A stretch of 64,000 nt of DNA, from contig CM034304.1 of assembly GCA_019925795.1 (NCBI GenBank), positions 14,872,720 through 14,936,719 of the forward strand. Reading direction: 5' to 3'. Positions 13,401-24,027 of the stretch are shown here, piece by piece; positions within the stretch are counted from its first letter, which is position 1, and the number at the start of each line of letters is the position of its first letter. The translations under genes were made by a program, and so were the position numbers. Below the pieces are notes generated by a model, which was not told where the DNA came from, did not search any database, and worked only from the letters and a program-made list of their open reading frames with translations. The DNA is from Dendrobium chrysotoxum (lineage: Eukaryota; Streptophyta; Magnoliopsida; Asparagales; Orchidaceae).

Positions 13401-15628
13401 GCAAACTCTTGTAGCAAGAGCATTCTAGCATCCTCAAAGAAAACATCAAGATACAAACAATCATACTGCCTACAAGCAAAAATAACATATCTATAGCGTC
13501 ATGCACAATACCTACAATGCAGTTGTAATAAGGATACTGTAGCATTCCTACAGTCAACAACCATCCTGGAGAAGACAAATACACAGATCTCTTGTAAGCA
13601 AAAGGTGATTGATCAATAACCATCTGGGCAATAAATGCAAATGTCTGCAATAGTAGAAGACCGGTTGTACATACAACGTACCATCCATAAGAGGGATACA
13701 AGGAGCATTCGCGCAAGTGAATGCAATAATTCTCTACGAGCATTGAAAGAATGCATACAATGGCCAATCCCCATACAATGTTAATCAAATACGCCAATCT
13801 CTTGCAATTAAAGGCGAACGACATGTAACAACTGCAGGCCCCTACGAGCTACAGAAGGAAGCCTAGTAGTGTACGATAGTCCACTTGCTTAAAGCAGTCA
13901 ACAACTGTGCCAAGACGCCACCAGATTCGCAACATCCTTACAAGCAGACAAAAGGCGTGTACGAACATCCAAGTAGAATGATGCATTCAAATGACGGTCA
14001 CCCGTACAACCAAGCAGCAACAAATATTATAAAATGCTCCCGCACATGTACCTTAATTTGTATACACATAGATACACAAAAGGCGCAAGAGCAATTAAAC
14101 ACCCGCATGGGCCCTGACGAGCGTGTTATTGGTACACACTTAAAATCTAGGAATGCTGCGCGGGTTAATAAGTGAATTCAAGTTCGAGTCCGATCCTTAT
14201 ATGTTGGTAGGTAGGAGTCGACACGGCTCGAACCATTAAATAAATATGCAGTCACGAGGTTGATCGGGATATTTATTTTATACATTCATATTAAGCCTTC
14301 AAGGCCTATAATCAAGAAAATTTACTAACAGAGGCATAAGCCCACAAAACTTGATCCTTTGTCGATAAGTTGACAGCGTCGACAAGGTTTAATCCTCAAA
14401 TGCAAATAACCCCATACACCCCGATGATGGCCGTGTTGAACGTAAATCTCAACCGGAGGGGTTAACTTCCACCATTTTAAATGCCTCCAAACCTCCACAA
14501 AGTTCAAATCCCCATAAAATACAAATATTTTCAAATAACCCCATACACCCCGATGATGGCCGCGTTAAACGTAGATCTCAACCGAAGGTGTTAACTCTAA
14601 CCATTTCAAATGCCTCCCAAACTCCCACAAAATCCAAAACTCCAAACTCCAAACAATCCCAAAATCTAAAAATATTTAAAACTGAAATTTAACCATCAAC
14701 CACTTAAAGCAAAATCCATCCACCATCTGCAATAGTTTGCCGAGGTGGACAAATTAAAATTTACTTCAGCTCACAAAGAGCTAAGTATGGTCGAAAATAT
14801 CACTAGGATCCATTCTTAAACAATCTCCTACCAATAAGAACGTGGTACGTGTCCTCTAACCGACAGTTTTGTCGCCAAATGGCACTGCAGGATAAACGGT
14901 TATGACCCGGGGCCCTCTGAACCGAGTGATTTTTTCACCAAATGGCACCACAAGATAACGGTTATGGCCAGAGCCAATACGTTTCTTAGTGGCATCAAAT
15001 CCTTGAGATATGAATCAATAGGATATGATCGATAGGGCATAAAGCCCTCTGTTAGCTAAGGTGGATTCAAATTTGTCCCCTTAGACAAATACCCATCCTA
15101 AGTCTATAAGGTACCCTTGGACGAAGCAACCCATGGCTGCCGACAAGGATCATTCTGTCAGGTTGGGTCGACTACCTCCTCTGACTAAGTAGGCCAGGGA
15201 CCACGATGGCCAGGGACGACGGAACCATCGGATCTTGATCGGGTCCATCATCCATTCCCCCACCATCTGCTTTAAGTGCAAGATGGTGAAATTTCTAATT
15301 TTAAAAATTAAATTTCCACATATCCCAAACCCATTCTGTTACTATATGCCAGATGCACGTATCTCTACGTATCTGATCGACGACTAGCCTTAATCGAAAG
15401 TTCTCTCTCGTAATCGAGAGGGGTAATTAACTATAGGGGCTTGCGCCTATAGGAAACCAGAACTCAGATTATAAAGTCCTCGCAAAATGAGGGCGAAATC
15501 TCTGGGTAGTGTCTTATTTACAAATCCCATCTGTGTTCCAAAATTTACCCCGGAACTTAATTCCGTTAAAACTCCCCCTCTGAAAAAGCAAACGGGCGAA
15601 GGTTGGGGCCGAATTTTTGGAGCCCACA
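10449..15628 (+). repeat. 3' LTR of the 13.3-kb Tat/Ogre-like element
   Basis: It begins TGTTAACCTCTAGG and ends GAGCCCACA followed by the TSD CAAAT. It is collinear with the 5' LTR, with scattered substitutions and indels, for example a shorter AT block (11,140-11,490) and a G-run expansion near 10,900. The two-hairpin module is at about 15,389-15,456. A 223-codon open frame on the minus strand (13,153-13,824) lies in the low-grade repeat zone and is interrupted in the 5' LTR; I regard it as fortuitous. Confidence 0.88.
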
Positions 15629-15633
15629 CAAAT

Positions 15634-16641
15634 AGAGTTGACAAAGTTTAAAAAATAAATTATTTAAATCCTCGATGATGGCCATATTGAAAGTTAATAT
15701 TAACTGAAGAGGATCCTATCTTTTAAATGCCTCCAAATTCTTATAAAATGCAAATATTTTCAAATGATTTTATCGTTATCCTGATGATGACCATGCTGAA
15801 TGTAAATTTCAACTAGAGAGGTCAATTCTCAAAGCCCATTAAATTTTAAAATTTTTAAATATATTAAATTTTTAATATTTAAAATAAAAAGTAATTACTT
15901 AATAACTTAACATAAAACTCATCCACCATTCACAACTGTTTAGTGAGGGCGATAACTCAGCGATAACTCAAGACTACAAAGAATGAATATCCAAATTGAG
16001 AATATCACTAAGATTCATTCTGAAATAATATTATGCTAGTAAGAATGTGGCATTTATCCTCTAATCAGTGGCTTGACCGAATGGCTCCATTAAACCTATA
16101 GCTAGGCCAGACAGCTCTATGAGGTAAATAGTTATAACTGGTTCTCTAATCGGTGACTTAGCCAGACAACTCCACAAAGAACCCATGGCTTAGCCAGAAT
16201 GGCTCTACATGGTAAACAATTATTATTGTTGCCCTCTGATCTAGTGGTTTGATCGAATGACTCCAGTATCTTACGATCATAGCTAAAAGCCTGTATGTTC
16301 CACCAATGGCTACTTACCAGAGTAATTAATTATAGGGTATGATCGATAAGGCACAAAGCCCTCTATTAACTAACATCAACTTGAATTCATCCCTTAAGCA
16401 AACATTCACCCCAAGTTTACAAAATACCCTGATATGAAGTAACCCATGACTGTCGACAAAGATCATTTGATCAAATTGACTCGACTAACTACTCTGACTA
16501 AGTAGACATGAGATGATTATAGCCCAAGACAACGTAACCATGAGATCTTGATCGAGTTCATCATCATTGCCCCCACCATCCGCTTTAAGTGGAACGGTGA
16601 TAAAATTCTAATATTAAATTTCAAAATTTGACACTACTATA
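15634..16641 (+). repeat. Middle part of the older Tat/Ogre-like LTR
   Basis: It continues the sequence interrupted at 2,318. It has diverged CCTCGATGATGGCC blocks (about 15,672 and 15,780) and the ACTACTATATG block at 16,634, which corresponds to TTACTATATGCCAG in the relatives. It is interrupted at 16,642 by element A and resumes at 23,484. Confidence 0.75.
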
Positions 16642-17135
16642 TGTTGACCCTGTTTCTCCCTAGACCAAGGTCAAGGAATTGACCTGGTCAAATTTGACCA
16701 GACTAGACCCCAGAACCCATCCCAATGGGTTCAGGGAGTCAAGACAAGTCTACTGGGCCCAGACCCAGGCCCTAGGTCAACCTAGTTGACCAAGTCAACC
16801 TAGGTCGACCTGAATTGACCCAGATCACCTATTTTCCATTTTCAGATCCAATCTAGGGCTCCCAAAGCTCAATTCTCTCCTCCCTTGAGTTCAATGGGTC
16901 AAACCTAACCCATTGGGCCCAAGCCCTGGTCTTGGGTCAACCTGGTTGACCAGGTCAACCTAGGTTGACCCAATAGGCTTTAATAGGTCCATTCAAGTTC
17001 AGATTCATTCCAAACCCCTCCTAGGGCCTACCTTAGCATCCCTTGGGCCCATTTGACTAGGTTGACCAAGTCAATGGTTGACCTAGTCAACCCAAGTCTT
17101 GAATGGGTCAAATTGACCTATTTGGGTCAATTTGA
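16642..17135. repeat. Cluster of TTGACC/GGTCAA palindromes at the start of A
   Basis: About 500 bp packed with TTGAC, TTGACC, GGTCAA and GGTTGACC in both orientations, often as the palindrome GGTCAACCTAGGTTGACC. The mirror region in B is about 38,130-38,600. TTGAC(C/T) is the W-box core bound by WRKY factors (known). Binding here is inference. Confidence 0.65.
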
Positions 17136-17258
17136 ACCCATTAAATACATTAAACACCTTCCATATTGAGTCTCCACTCAAGCCACGGCCTAAGGACCTT
17201 AATGACCTCCTAATCATGCCCTAAATCGAATCCTAGCCGCACATCTTAGGTGGAGGAG

Positions 17259-17266
17259 TATATATG
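17259..17266 (+). promoter_or_regulatory. Candidate TATA box of element A
   Basis: TATATATG is followed by GTGATTTAGGGTTTC. In B, the equivalent place has TTTAAATAG followed by TGAGTTTTAGGGTTTG (near 37,950-37,985, minus strand). Position and conservation of the downstream TTTAGGGTTT suggest a core promoter. This is weak evidence. Confidence 0.35.
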
Positions 17267-17770
17267 GTGATTTAGGGTTTCTTTGGAGAGATCTTTGACT
17301 CTAGCTTTGGCTCCAAGACTCCCTGACCCGAGAATCTTGGTGTAAAGGCTCCTACCACCTTCTTCTACCTCTCCCCACTCAAACCCGACGGTCAAGACTC
17401 GCCGGCGGCGAGATCCCGGCGGCTCAAGGCTTGGAACATCCAAGACTTGGATCCAACCAATCTGAAGCTCATCTGATCACGATTTCTTCAAGGAAAGCGT
17501 ACGAGGACAGTCCACAAGTGCAACCAAACCAAGAACTCGGAGATCTCACGGTAAAAACTCTTTAAAACCCTTAACCTAGGTCACGATCCATTGATCTAAA
17601 TAGCTTCTAGTATACTTCGTTTTAGGCCATAAGATCATATCCACATGATTTCTGTTCATGAGCTTAGTCTAGGGTTAAAATTTCGTTCGATTTCATCCAC
17701 CCGATCGAGAGAAATCGTCAAAAAACGCACCCAACCCTCGGTTTCGCCCTAGCTCTTCGTGGGCGAGATC

Positions 17771-18075
17771 TCCGCCGTTGATCGCTCGATCAACGGCGGA
17801 AATCCCGTCACTCCGCGGTTCCGTCCGAACCGTTGGATCGATCCCGCGGTTCCGCTCGCTGTCCGGCGGGATCCTGACCGTTCATCTGAGCCGCGAGAGA
17901 TCAGACGGCTCTCCGCCGTTGCTGACGCGGCAAGTGAAGCCGCGTCCCGCGGCTTCGATTGCCGTATGATTGCGGCAATCATTGGCGGCCGCGCAATCAT
18001 TGCGCCGCCAACCAATGATTGGTTCGCGGTCCGCGGAACCAATCGGGATCCGACACCTGGCATCCCGCCGCCGCC
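17771..18075. repeat. GC-rich palindrome block of element A
   Basis: A perfect inverted repeat lies at 17,771-17,800 (14-nt arms TCCGCCGTTGATCG, 2-nt loop). It is followed by nested GC-rich palindromes including three CAATSATTG sites at 17,976, 17,994 and 18,013, and a CGCGGTCCGCG palindrome. The block is a GC island between AT-rich DNA on both sides. Confidence 0.75.
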
Positions 18076-18195
18076 GCCGAATAAATTTTTTTTTCTTTTT
18101 TTTAATTTATTTTCTTTTATTATTTATTTATCTATTTTAAAAAATCTTTTTTTTATTTATTATTTAAATAATAAAAACAAATCAGATAATTATAT

Positions 18196-18222
18196 TTCAA
18201 AATAATAATGTTATTATAAAAG

Positions 18223-18262
<40 letters not shown>

Positions 18263-18439
18263 TAAATTATTATTATTACTATTATTATTATTATTATTAT
18301 TATAATTTTAATTATTATTATTTTAATTATTTTTATTATTTTAATTATTTTAGTTATTATTATTATTATCATTTTAATTGTTTTAATTATTATAATAATT
18401 ATTATTATTATGATTATTATTATTATTATTATTATTATA

Positions 18440-18481
<42 letters not shown>

Positions 18482-18620
18482 TAGTAATGATATTATAATT
18501 ATTACTATAATATAATAATAATACTATTATTATTATTATAATATATTTATTATAATAATAATTATTATTATTATTGATTTATTATTATTATTATTATTAT
18601 TTAAAATTTATTTTTAAATC

Positions 18621-18664
<44 letters not shown>

Positions 18665-19245
18665 TAAAGTTCTTTTCTAAATCTTATTTTCATTATTATT
18701 ATTATTTTACTTAAAAATTGTTTTAAATATTATTATTATTAATATTATTATATTAATATTAATATTATCATATTAATATTAATATTACTATATTAATAGT
18801 ATTATCTTCCTTAATATTATTATTACCTTAATATTAATAAATAATATTATTATCTTTAATAATATTATCATATTAATATTAATATTACTATACTAATAAT
18901 ATTATTTTTCTTAAATATTATTATTTCATTAATACTAATATTGTTAAATAATATTATTATCCATAATAATATTATTATATCAATATTAATATTATTATAC
19001 TAATAATATTATTCCTCTTAATATTACCATTACATTTATATTAATATTATTAAATAATATTATCATCTTCAATAATATTATTATATTAATATTAATATTA
19101 TTATATTAATAATATTATGTTTTCTATTATTATTGCATTAATATTAATATTATTAAATAATGCTATTACCTTTAATAGTATTATTATATTAATATTAATA
19201 TTATTATATTAATAATATTATATTTCCTAATATCATTATCATTTA
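18196..19245. repeat. ATT/AAT microsatellite region of element A
   Basis: About 1 kb of (ATT)n runs passing into AATATTATTA-type repeats. The counterpart in B is at about 36,440-37,030 and is shorter. Confidence 0.95.
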
Positions 19246-19789
19246 TTACTTGTTTTTTTTTTAATCCAGGGATTTTACTTTGAATTTATGAATTATTTTC
19301 AAATATTAATTATTTTTAAATTATTTAAAATCAATTAAATTACTTTTAAACCTATTTAACTTCAAAAATTCATAACTTCCTCACTTTAAATCGGATTTCG
19401 ATGCACAATACCTTAAACTTTTCAGGAAAATATGAATTTTAATTTAAAATTATTTCCTGTATGTGATTCTGTCATTTCTGGATGTTTTCTGTATTCCTAT
19501 GTTATTTAATTATTTAAATATTATTTAATTAATATAAATAATTATTTTAAAAAAATAAAAAAATTATTTTAAAACCCCCTTGGTGGCTGGTAGACCTCCT
19601 ATACTTATGAACTGAAGTATTTTTCAATTATCTTATTCTCAAATTTATATTATTTATAATATTTATGTATTTTAAAAAAAATGATTTTTAAAATTACATA
19701 TTATTTAAATCCCCCAATTTTGGGAAGTCTACCCCTTATGAAATTTTAAACCTATGACCTATATGTGAACAGAATTCATGTGGGAGAAG

Positions 19790-19826
19790 GATTAGTGAAT
19801 GATTGTGTCCCAATCATTCACTAATC
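19790..19826. other. Perfect 16-bp hairpin in element A
   Basis: The arms GATTAGTGAATGATTG and CAATCATTCACTAATC pair perfectly around the 5-nt loop TGTCC. The counterpart in B (35,866-35,902) keeps the stem with G-U-type substitutions. Confidence 0.8.
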
Positions 19827-21484
19827 ACTTCATTAGGCTTCTTTACTTGATATTTTCGTTGTCCTTGCATGTGTAGGTTGCACAAGCACTTAGCCTAGGC
19901 TCTCCTAGATCTAAGGACATGATTTGGTGTGTTTATATTTGCTGCATTTACCCTCTATGTTGTGCCTAAGGGTTAGTTACTGCATTTCTTTCCTATATAA
20001 CATAGTGACATCTTAAGGACAACAATTAGGGATCGTCTAGTGAACTTAGAAAAATTCCAGGAATTAAGGTATAGCTCCAAATGACTTGAAATCTGAAACA
20101 CTTAAACATAGTGACATCTGGAACCCTCTAGAATTTTTTAGGAATTTTCTGGACTCCTTAAAACACTTGACTAGCAAACCCTAATTTACCCGTTAATTAA
20201 GCCTTAGAAACTTCAGAAAAATCTAATAAATCCATTTTAAATCAGAAAAATACCCATAATACCTCAAACTCTCCAGAATTCAGTCCCCAACCTTAGATAA
20301 TTAGGGCCCCTTAATTGGACCTTAATCTGGACTTTAATTCAACCTTAATCAAAAATCACATTTTTGCCTTAATTAAATCATTAAAAATTATTAAAAATCC
20401 CAAATTTTCCCCAAACACTTGGGAACACCTTCTTAGGTCATTTCTGACCTTTGGGGGTGATTCTAATCAGTTTGGAGCTGATTTGGGCCAAAACCCCCAA
20501 AATACCCCTAATTAGGCAATTTCGATAATTCCTTTAATTGCCCCAACTTCTAAAAATCATAACTAATTACAGAAAATTCCAAAATGGGCAAACCAAAAGG
20601 CACCTAACTCTAATTAAGGTCTAGTATTTGTTAAAAAAATATTAGGTGTCCAGAAATCAACCTAAAATAAAAAGTCAACTCTTCGGTCAACCGTAGCCTA
20701 TAGTCTAGGGCCCGAAACTTCTAAAATTCATAACTTTGCGTAGGAAACTCCAAATCCAGCAAACTCAAAGGCATTCAACTCACATTAGGGTCTAGTATTT
20801 ATTAAAAATATTAAGATTTCATAAATCAACTTAAATCAAAAAGTCAACAACCCGGTCAAACTTAGTTCAAAATGAGACCAAAACTTCAGAAATTCATAAC
20901 TTTGGATAGAAGAATCCAAATCGGGCATACTAACTGTCTAACTGATCAGGTTAAGGCCTAGTATTTTATAGAAATATTAGCTAGTCATAAATACCCTTTA
21001 ATCAAAAAGTCAATTTTGGACCCCCTTTTACTTAGTGTATAGGTGGACCCCGAACCCCCCTAAAACTCACTAATACAATTTAAACTTTAAATATTATTAC
21101 CCTAAGAACTAAAACTGATCCACACATTAAATCAACTAAAATGGATCTTAATTCGCTAATATTTTTACTTTAATTAAAATTTCCTTTTAGACCTACAACC
21201 AACCTGGACAGTAGGCAATTATAACTAACTACCCAGCTTAGGATCTATCTCAGCCACACAGGCTTTTACACACACTGTAGAATTGTTTGTTAGGGCACCA
21301 CTTCTAGGCTTAGGTTAGGCCGGTGTTTACTTTTCTGCTGCGTGCCGAGTTTTCCGGATTTCATTGCATGTTGTGATTGAACTATTGGTGTGTTTGTTTA
21401 GTTTTACTGCACTCTGGGAATTGATGTGATTGCACGATAGACTACCCATAGGTTAGGATCGAGGTTGATACTAATGATATTTTC

Positions 21485-21676
21485 TGCAGGTGGCCATGCT
21501 CATGCAGCGCTAAATATAAGGGGGGCAATAATCATGATTTATAAATTAATGTTGTTTTATGCAGGTGCTTCAGAAATTGCTCAGCCCCCCTAAATAAATG
21601 AGGGCTAAAATAATAAATCATTATAAATTGCTACAGGTGCTCCAGAGCTTGCTTAGCCCTCAAAATAATTAAGAGC
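21485..21676 (+). repeat. Three imperfect GCAGGTGC-type repeats in element A
   Basis: Units begin near 21,485, 21,560 and 21,631. Each has (G/A)CAGGTG, a CATGC/TTGCT part, CAGC/TAGCCC and an AAATAA...GGGC end. The counterpart in B lies around 34,000-34,200. Confidence 0.55.
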
Positions 21677-23191
21677 ATGGCCAGTGTGGCTGTGATGAGT
21701 ATTTTATTTTCCCTATAATTGCTTGTGATATATTAAACTGCTTGGGATGATTTTTTTTAGGATAACCTTGCAGGAGCGTTTAGAATTTACTGCTTTCATT
21801 TAATGTAAATGGTTTGTAACTTGGTATTGAGTTGTGTAAGTCTATTTTGAGTGGGGATACTAGGATCCAAAGGTTGGATTCCAAAGAGAAAATGACACCC
21901 AATATAAGGATGGTACTTTCCTATTTGGGAATCCAAATTTGGATCATTCTACTACCCGAGAAGTCCAAGGAAGCTGAGATCCAAGGAGTCCAACAAAGCT
22001 GAGATCCGAGGAGTCTAAGGGAGAGAAGATCAAGAAGATGAAGATCTGCAGTATCCCACTCAAAATAACTTGCGTCAGTCTTAGGATTAGAAATCCGGGT
22101 TGTTGGCAGTGGTGCCCAGCCACTTTAATTTTCTGCAGACCCTGGGTTGTAATTAAGGGCAGTTGGCCTATGGACATTTATTAATTTGTTTGGATAATTT
22201 TGATGTGTTTTATGATTGTGTGCCTCTAGGATTGTTTGCTTTTCTTAGTTTCTTGGCGTTTTGCATGTCGCCTTTGTTTTAGCCTGGATTTCGTTAGGCT
22301 CTTTAAGGACTAAAACTTTTTCTACTCACAACTAACATTCAAATTTTAAGATTTAAATAATTTAAAAACTTAACGACCTAGGGAATCGCCGGAATCGCCC
22401 GGGGTCGCATGCATATTATTGCATTTCTCTCTTTCCTTCTATAAGACACTTCCCCGCCTGCGGGTAGAGTCCGGATAATCTGACCTATGAGGATGAGGTG
22501 CCGGACCTGGGGAAGCCCAGTCTAATTCTAAAAATTATTTTTATAAGCCTTTTTAAAGTTCTGTGCATACCTGATTTGGATACTTTAACCAGCATGCATT
22601 GCATTAGAAATCAACTAAATCAAAATTTTAATTGCATTAGTCATAGGAGCATTCACCCAACATCAGTCTGGGGCCAACTAGGAAATCCTCTAGACGTCGG
22701 CCCTATCTCCAAGAACTATAACCTACCTACCCATCTTTCATAAATGACTGGACAGCATGGTTTTAAAGCGATTAGGTGGTTAGCTGGCTCCCCCTTTCAG
22801 GCCGGGGTAAGTCCAGGTTTTGCATTGCATTAGTTAGGACACGGGTGTTAGTGTTGCGTAGAACACTAAACCCATTAGATTCAGGATTCAAGGCTACTAT
22901 TGTTTCGTAGTATGCCTCATCAGTAGGTAGGTCTTCTGTCTTCCAGAGACCCTAAACCCTACATATCCGCGTCACACGGATGACGCCACCTCCATCCTTC
23001 CCTCCTGCATGCTTCGAGTGCATGATTTATTTATTTTTCTCCAGTTTCTTCTCACTACCTTAGTCCCTCCGGATGCTGATGTGAGCCGTGCATGTTGACT
23101 AAGCCTAGTTAAACCTTTCTTTCCCTTCGAGTAGGACTTCCTAGTCTTCCCTCTATGTACCAATCCCAATTCAGAAAATATAATATAGAAT

Positions 23192-23262
23192 CCTTAATCG
23201 AGAGTATTCTCAGGCTCCGGCTTGAGATGTAATTAACCACGGGGGCTTGCGCCCGTGGGAAA
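23192..23262 (+). other. Two-hairpin module of element A
   Basis: CTTAATCGAGAGT is followed by hairpin 1 (TCTCA...TGAGA, 23,209-23,227), the spacer TAATTAAC, hairpin 2 (CCACGGG, loop GGCTTGC, GCCCGTGG; 23,237-23,258) and GAAAC. The same arrangement with different stems occurs in the Tat/Ogre-like LTRs (hairpin 2 stem CTATAGG/CCTATAG). Confidence 0.8.
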
Positions 23263-23483
23263 CTGAATCCCACTCTCAAATAAACCCAATTCGAACTAAT
23301 GTATCGGGTGGGGGAAACCCGTTGTGATTAGATCGTACATATGGTTATCCATCGGGGTGTGCTGGTGAGAGCCACTATCCTCAATGGTTAATCGTATGTA
23401 TGATCGAATCTGCCCTTCCATTGGCCAGATACTGTCTCCCCTCGCGGGGCGATGGTGTCTGTTGTTCCTTTCGGAGGTCCACA

Positions 23484-23759
23484 CTATACGTCGGGTATTA
23501 AGTGCATATCTAATAACTAGCATTAATTGAAAGTTCTCTCTCGCTACCGAGAGGAGTAATTAACTATAGAGACTTGCACCTATAGAAACCAAAACTCAAA
23601 TCTTAAGTCATCGTTAAAAGGGTGAACTCTTTTGGTAATGTCTTATTTCTATCTAATTTATTTTCCAAAAAATTTCTCCAAAATATAATCTATTAAAACT
23701 CTCCCCAAATATACGCAGAGAGACTGGGGCCCCAAAAGCTCAAATTTTCAAAGCCTCCA
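23484..23759 (+). repeat. 3' end of the older Tat/Ogre-like LTR
   Basis: It resumes after element A with TAATTGAAAGTTCTCTCTCG, then the two-hairpin module (about 23,524-23,590), and an end near GGGGCCCCAAAAGCTC. The LTR end near 23,759 is inferred from alignment to 7,610. Confidence 0.7.
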
Positions 23760-24027
23760 CTAAGGATGATTTCTCTTTACACCATAAATTAGCTGTGTGT
23801 ATGCTATAGTAGCAACAAAGCATAATGAGCTAAACTTTTAAATATTATTTTTAAAATAAATTTTTGTAATAAACTTATTAAAATTTCTCTAAGCAGTATT
23901 TCAAACTCTTCAAAACATATAAATTACTTGTTTATGTTTCATTTATTCTGTTGAGTCTCTATATTTTGAAAATGTAGGATGATTTGTCAAATTCTGTTTA
24001 CTAGCCTTTACCTATCATTTATATAGA

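Larger units (their letters stand above)
2319..15628 (+). mobile_element. Complete Tat/Ogre-like LTR retrotransposon, gag-only and non-autonomous
   Basis: The 13.3-kb element is bounded by a perfect 5-bp target-site duplication CAAAT (2,314-2,318 and 15,629-15,633). It has LTRs of about 5.29 kb (2,319-7,610) and 5.18 kb (10,449-15,628) around only 2.84 kb of internal sequence. The internal part has a degenerate primer-binding site, a broken gag and a G-rich tract before the 3' LTR. No protease, reverse transcriptase, RNase H or integrase is present, so mobilisation would need a helper element. Very long LTRs and the gag type fit the Tat/Ogre branch of Ty3/gypsy; that assignment is from family knowledge. 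It sits inside an older relative. The 3' LTR keeps the canonical TG...CA ends, while the 5' LTR reads TA...TA. Confidence 0.88.
16642..23483 (+). mobile_element. Element A: 6.8-kb TG...CA element, probable giant solo LTR
   Basis: It begins TGTTGACCC and ends GGAGGTCCACA, with a perfect 5-bp TSD CTATA on both sides (16,637-16,641 and 23,484-23,488). No protein domains and no terminal direct repeat were seen inside, so it is not obviously a full element with two LTRs. The layout parallels the 5.2-kb Tat/Ogre-like LTRs: a TGTTGACC/TGTTAACC start, a GC-rich early part, a long AT-rich block, then a two-hairpin module about 220 bp before the 3' end. A second copy, inverted, is element B. I infer a solo LTR left by LTR-LTR recombination. 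A LARD-like non-autonomous element is the alternative. Confidence 0.75.

Noticed and set aside
17759..18205. Open frames on both strands over the GC-rich block of element A
   Set aside because: They follow palindromic GC-rich DNA and run into an AT microsatellite. There is no conservation of frame in B, so they are fortuitous.
18196..19245. CRISPR-like or satellite array
   Set aside because: The region is simple ATT/AATATT repeat without spacers or a longer repeat unit. No CRISPR, rRNA or tRNA gene was seen in the window.
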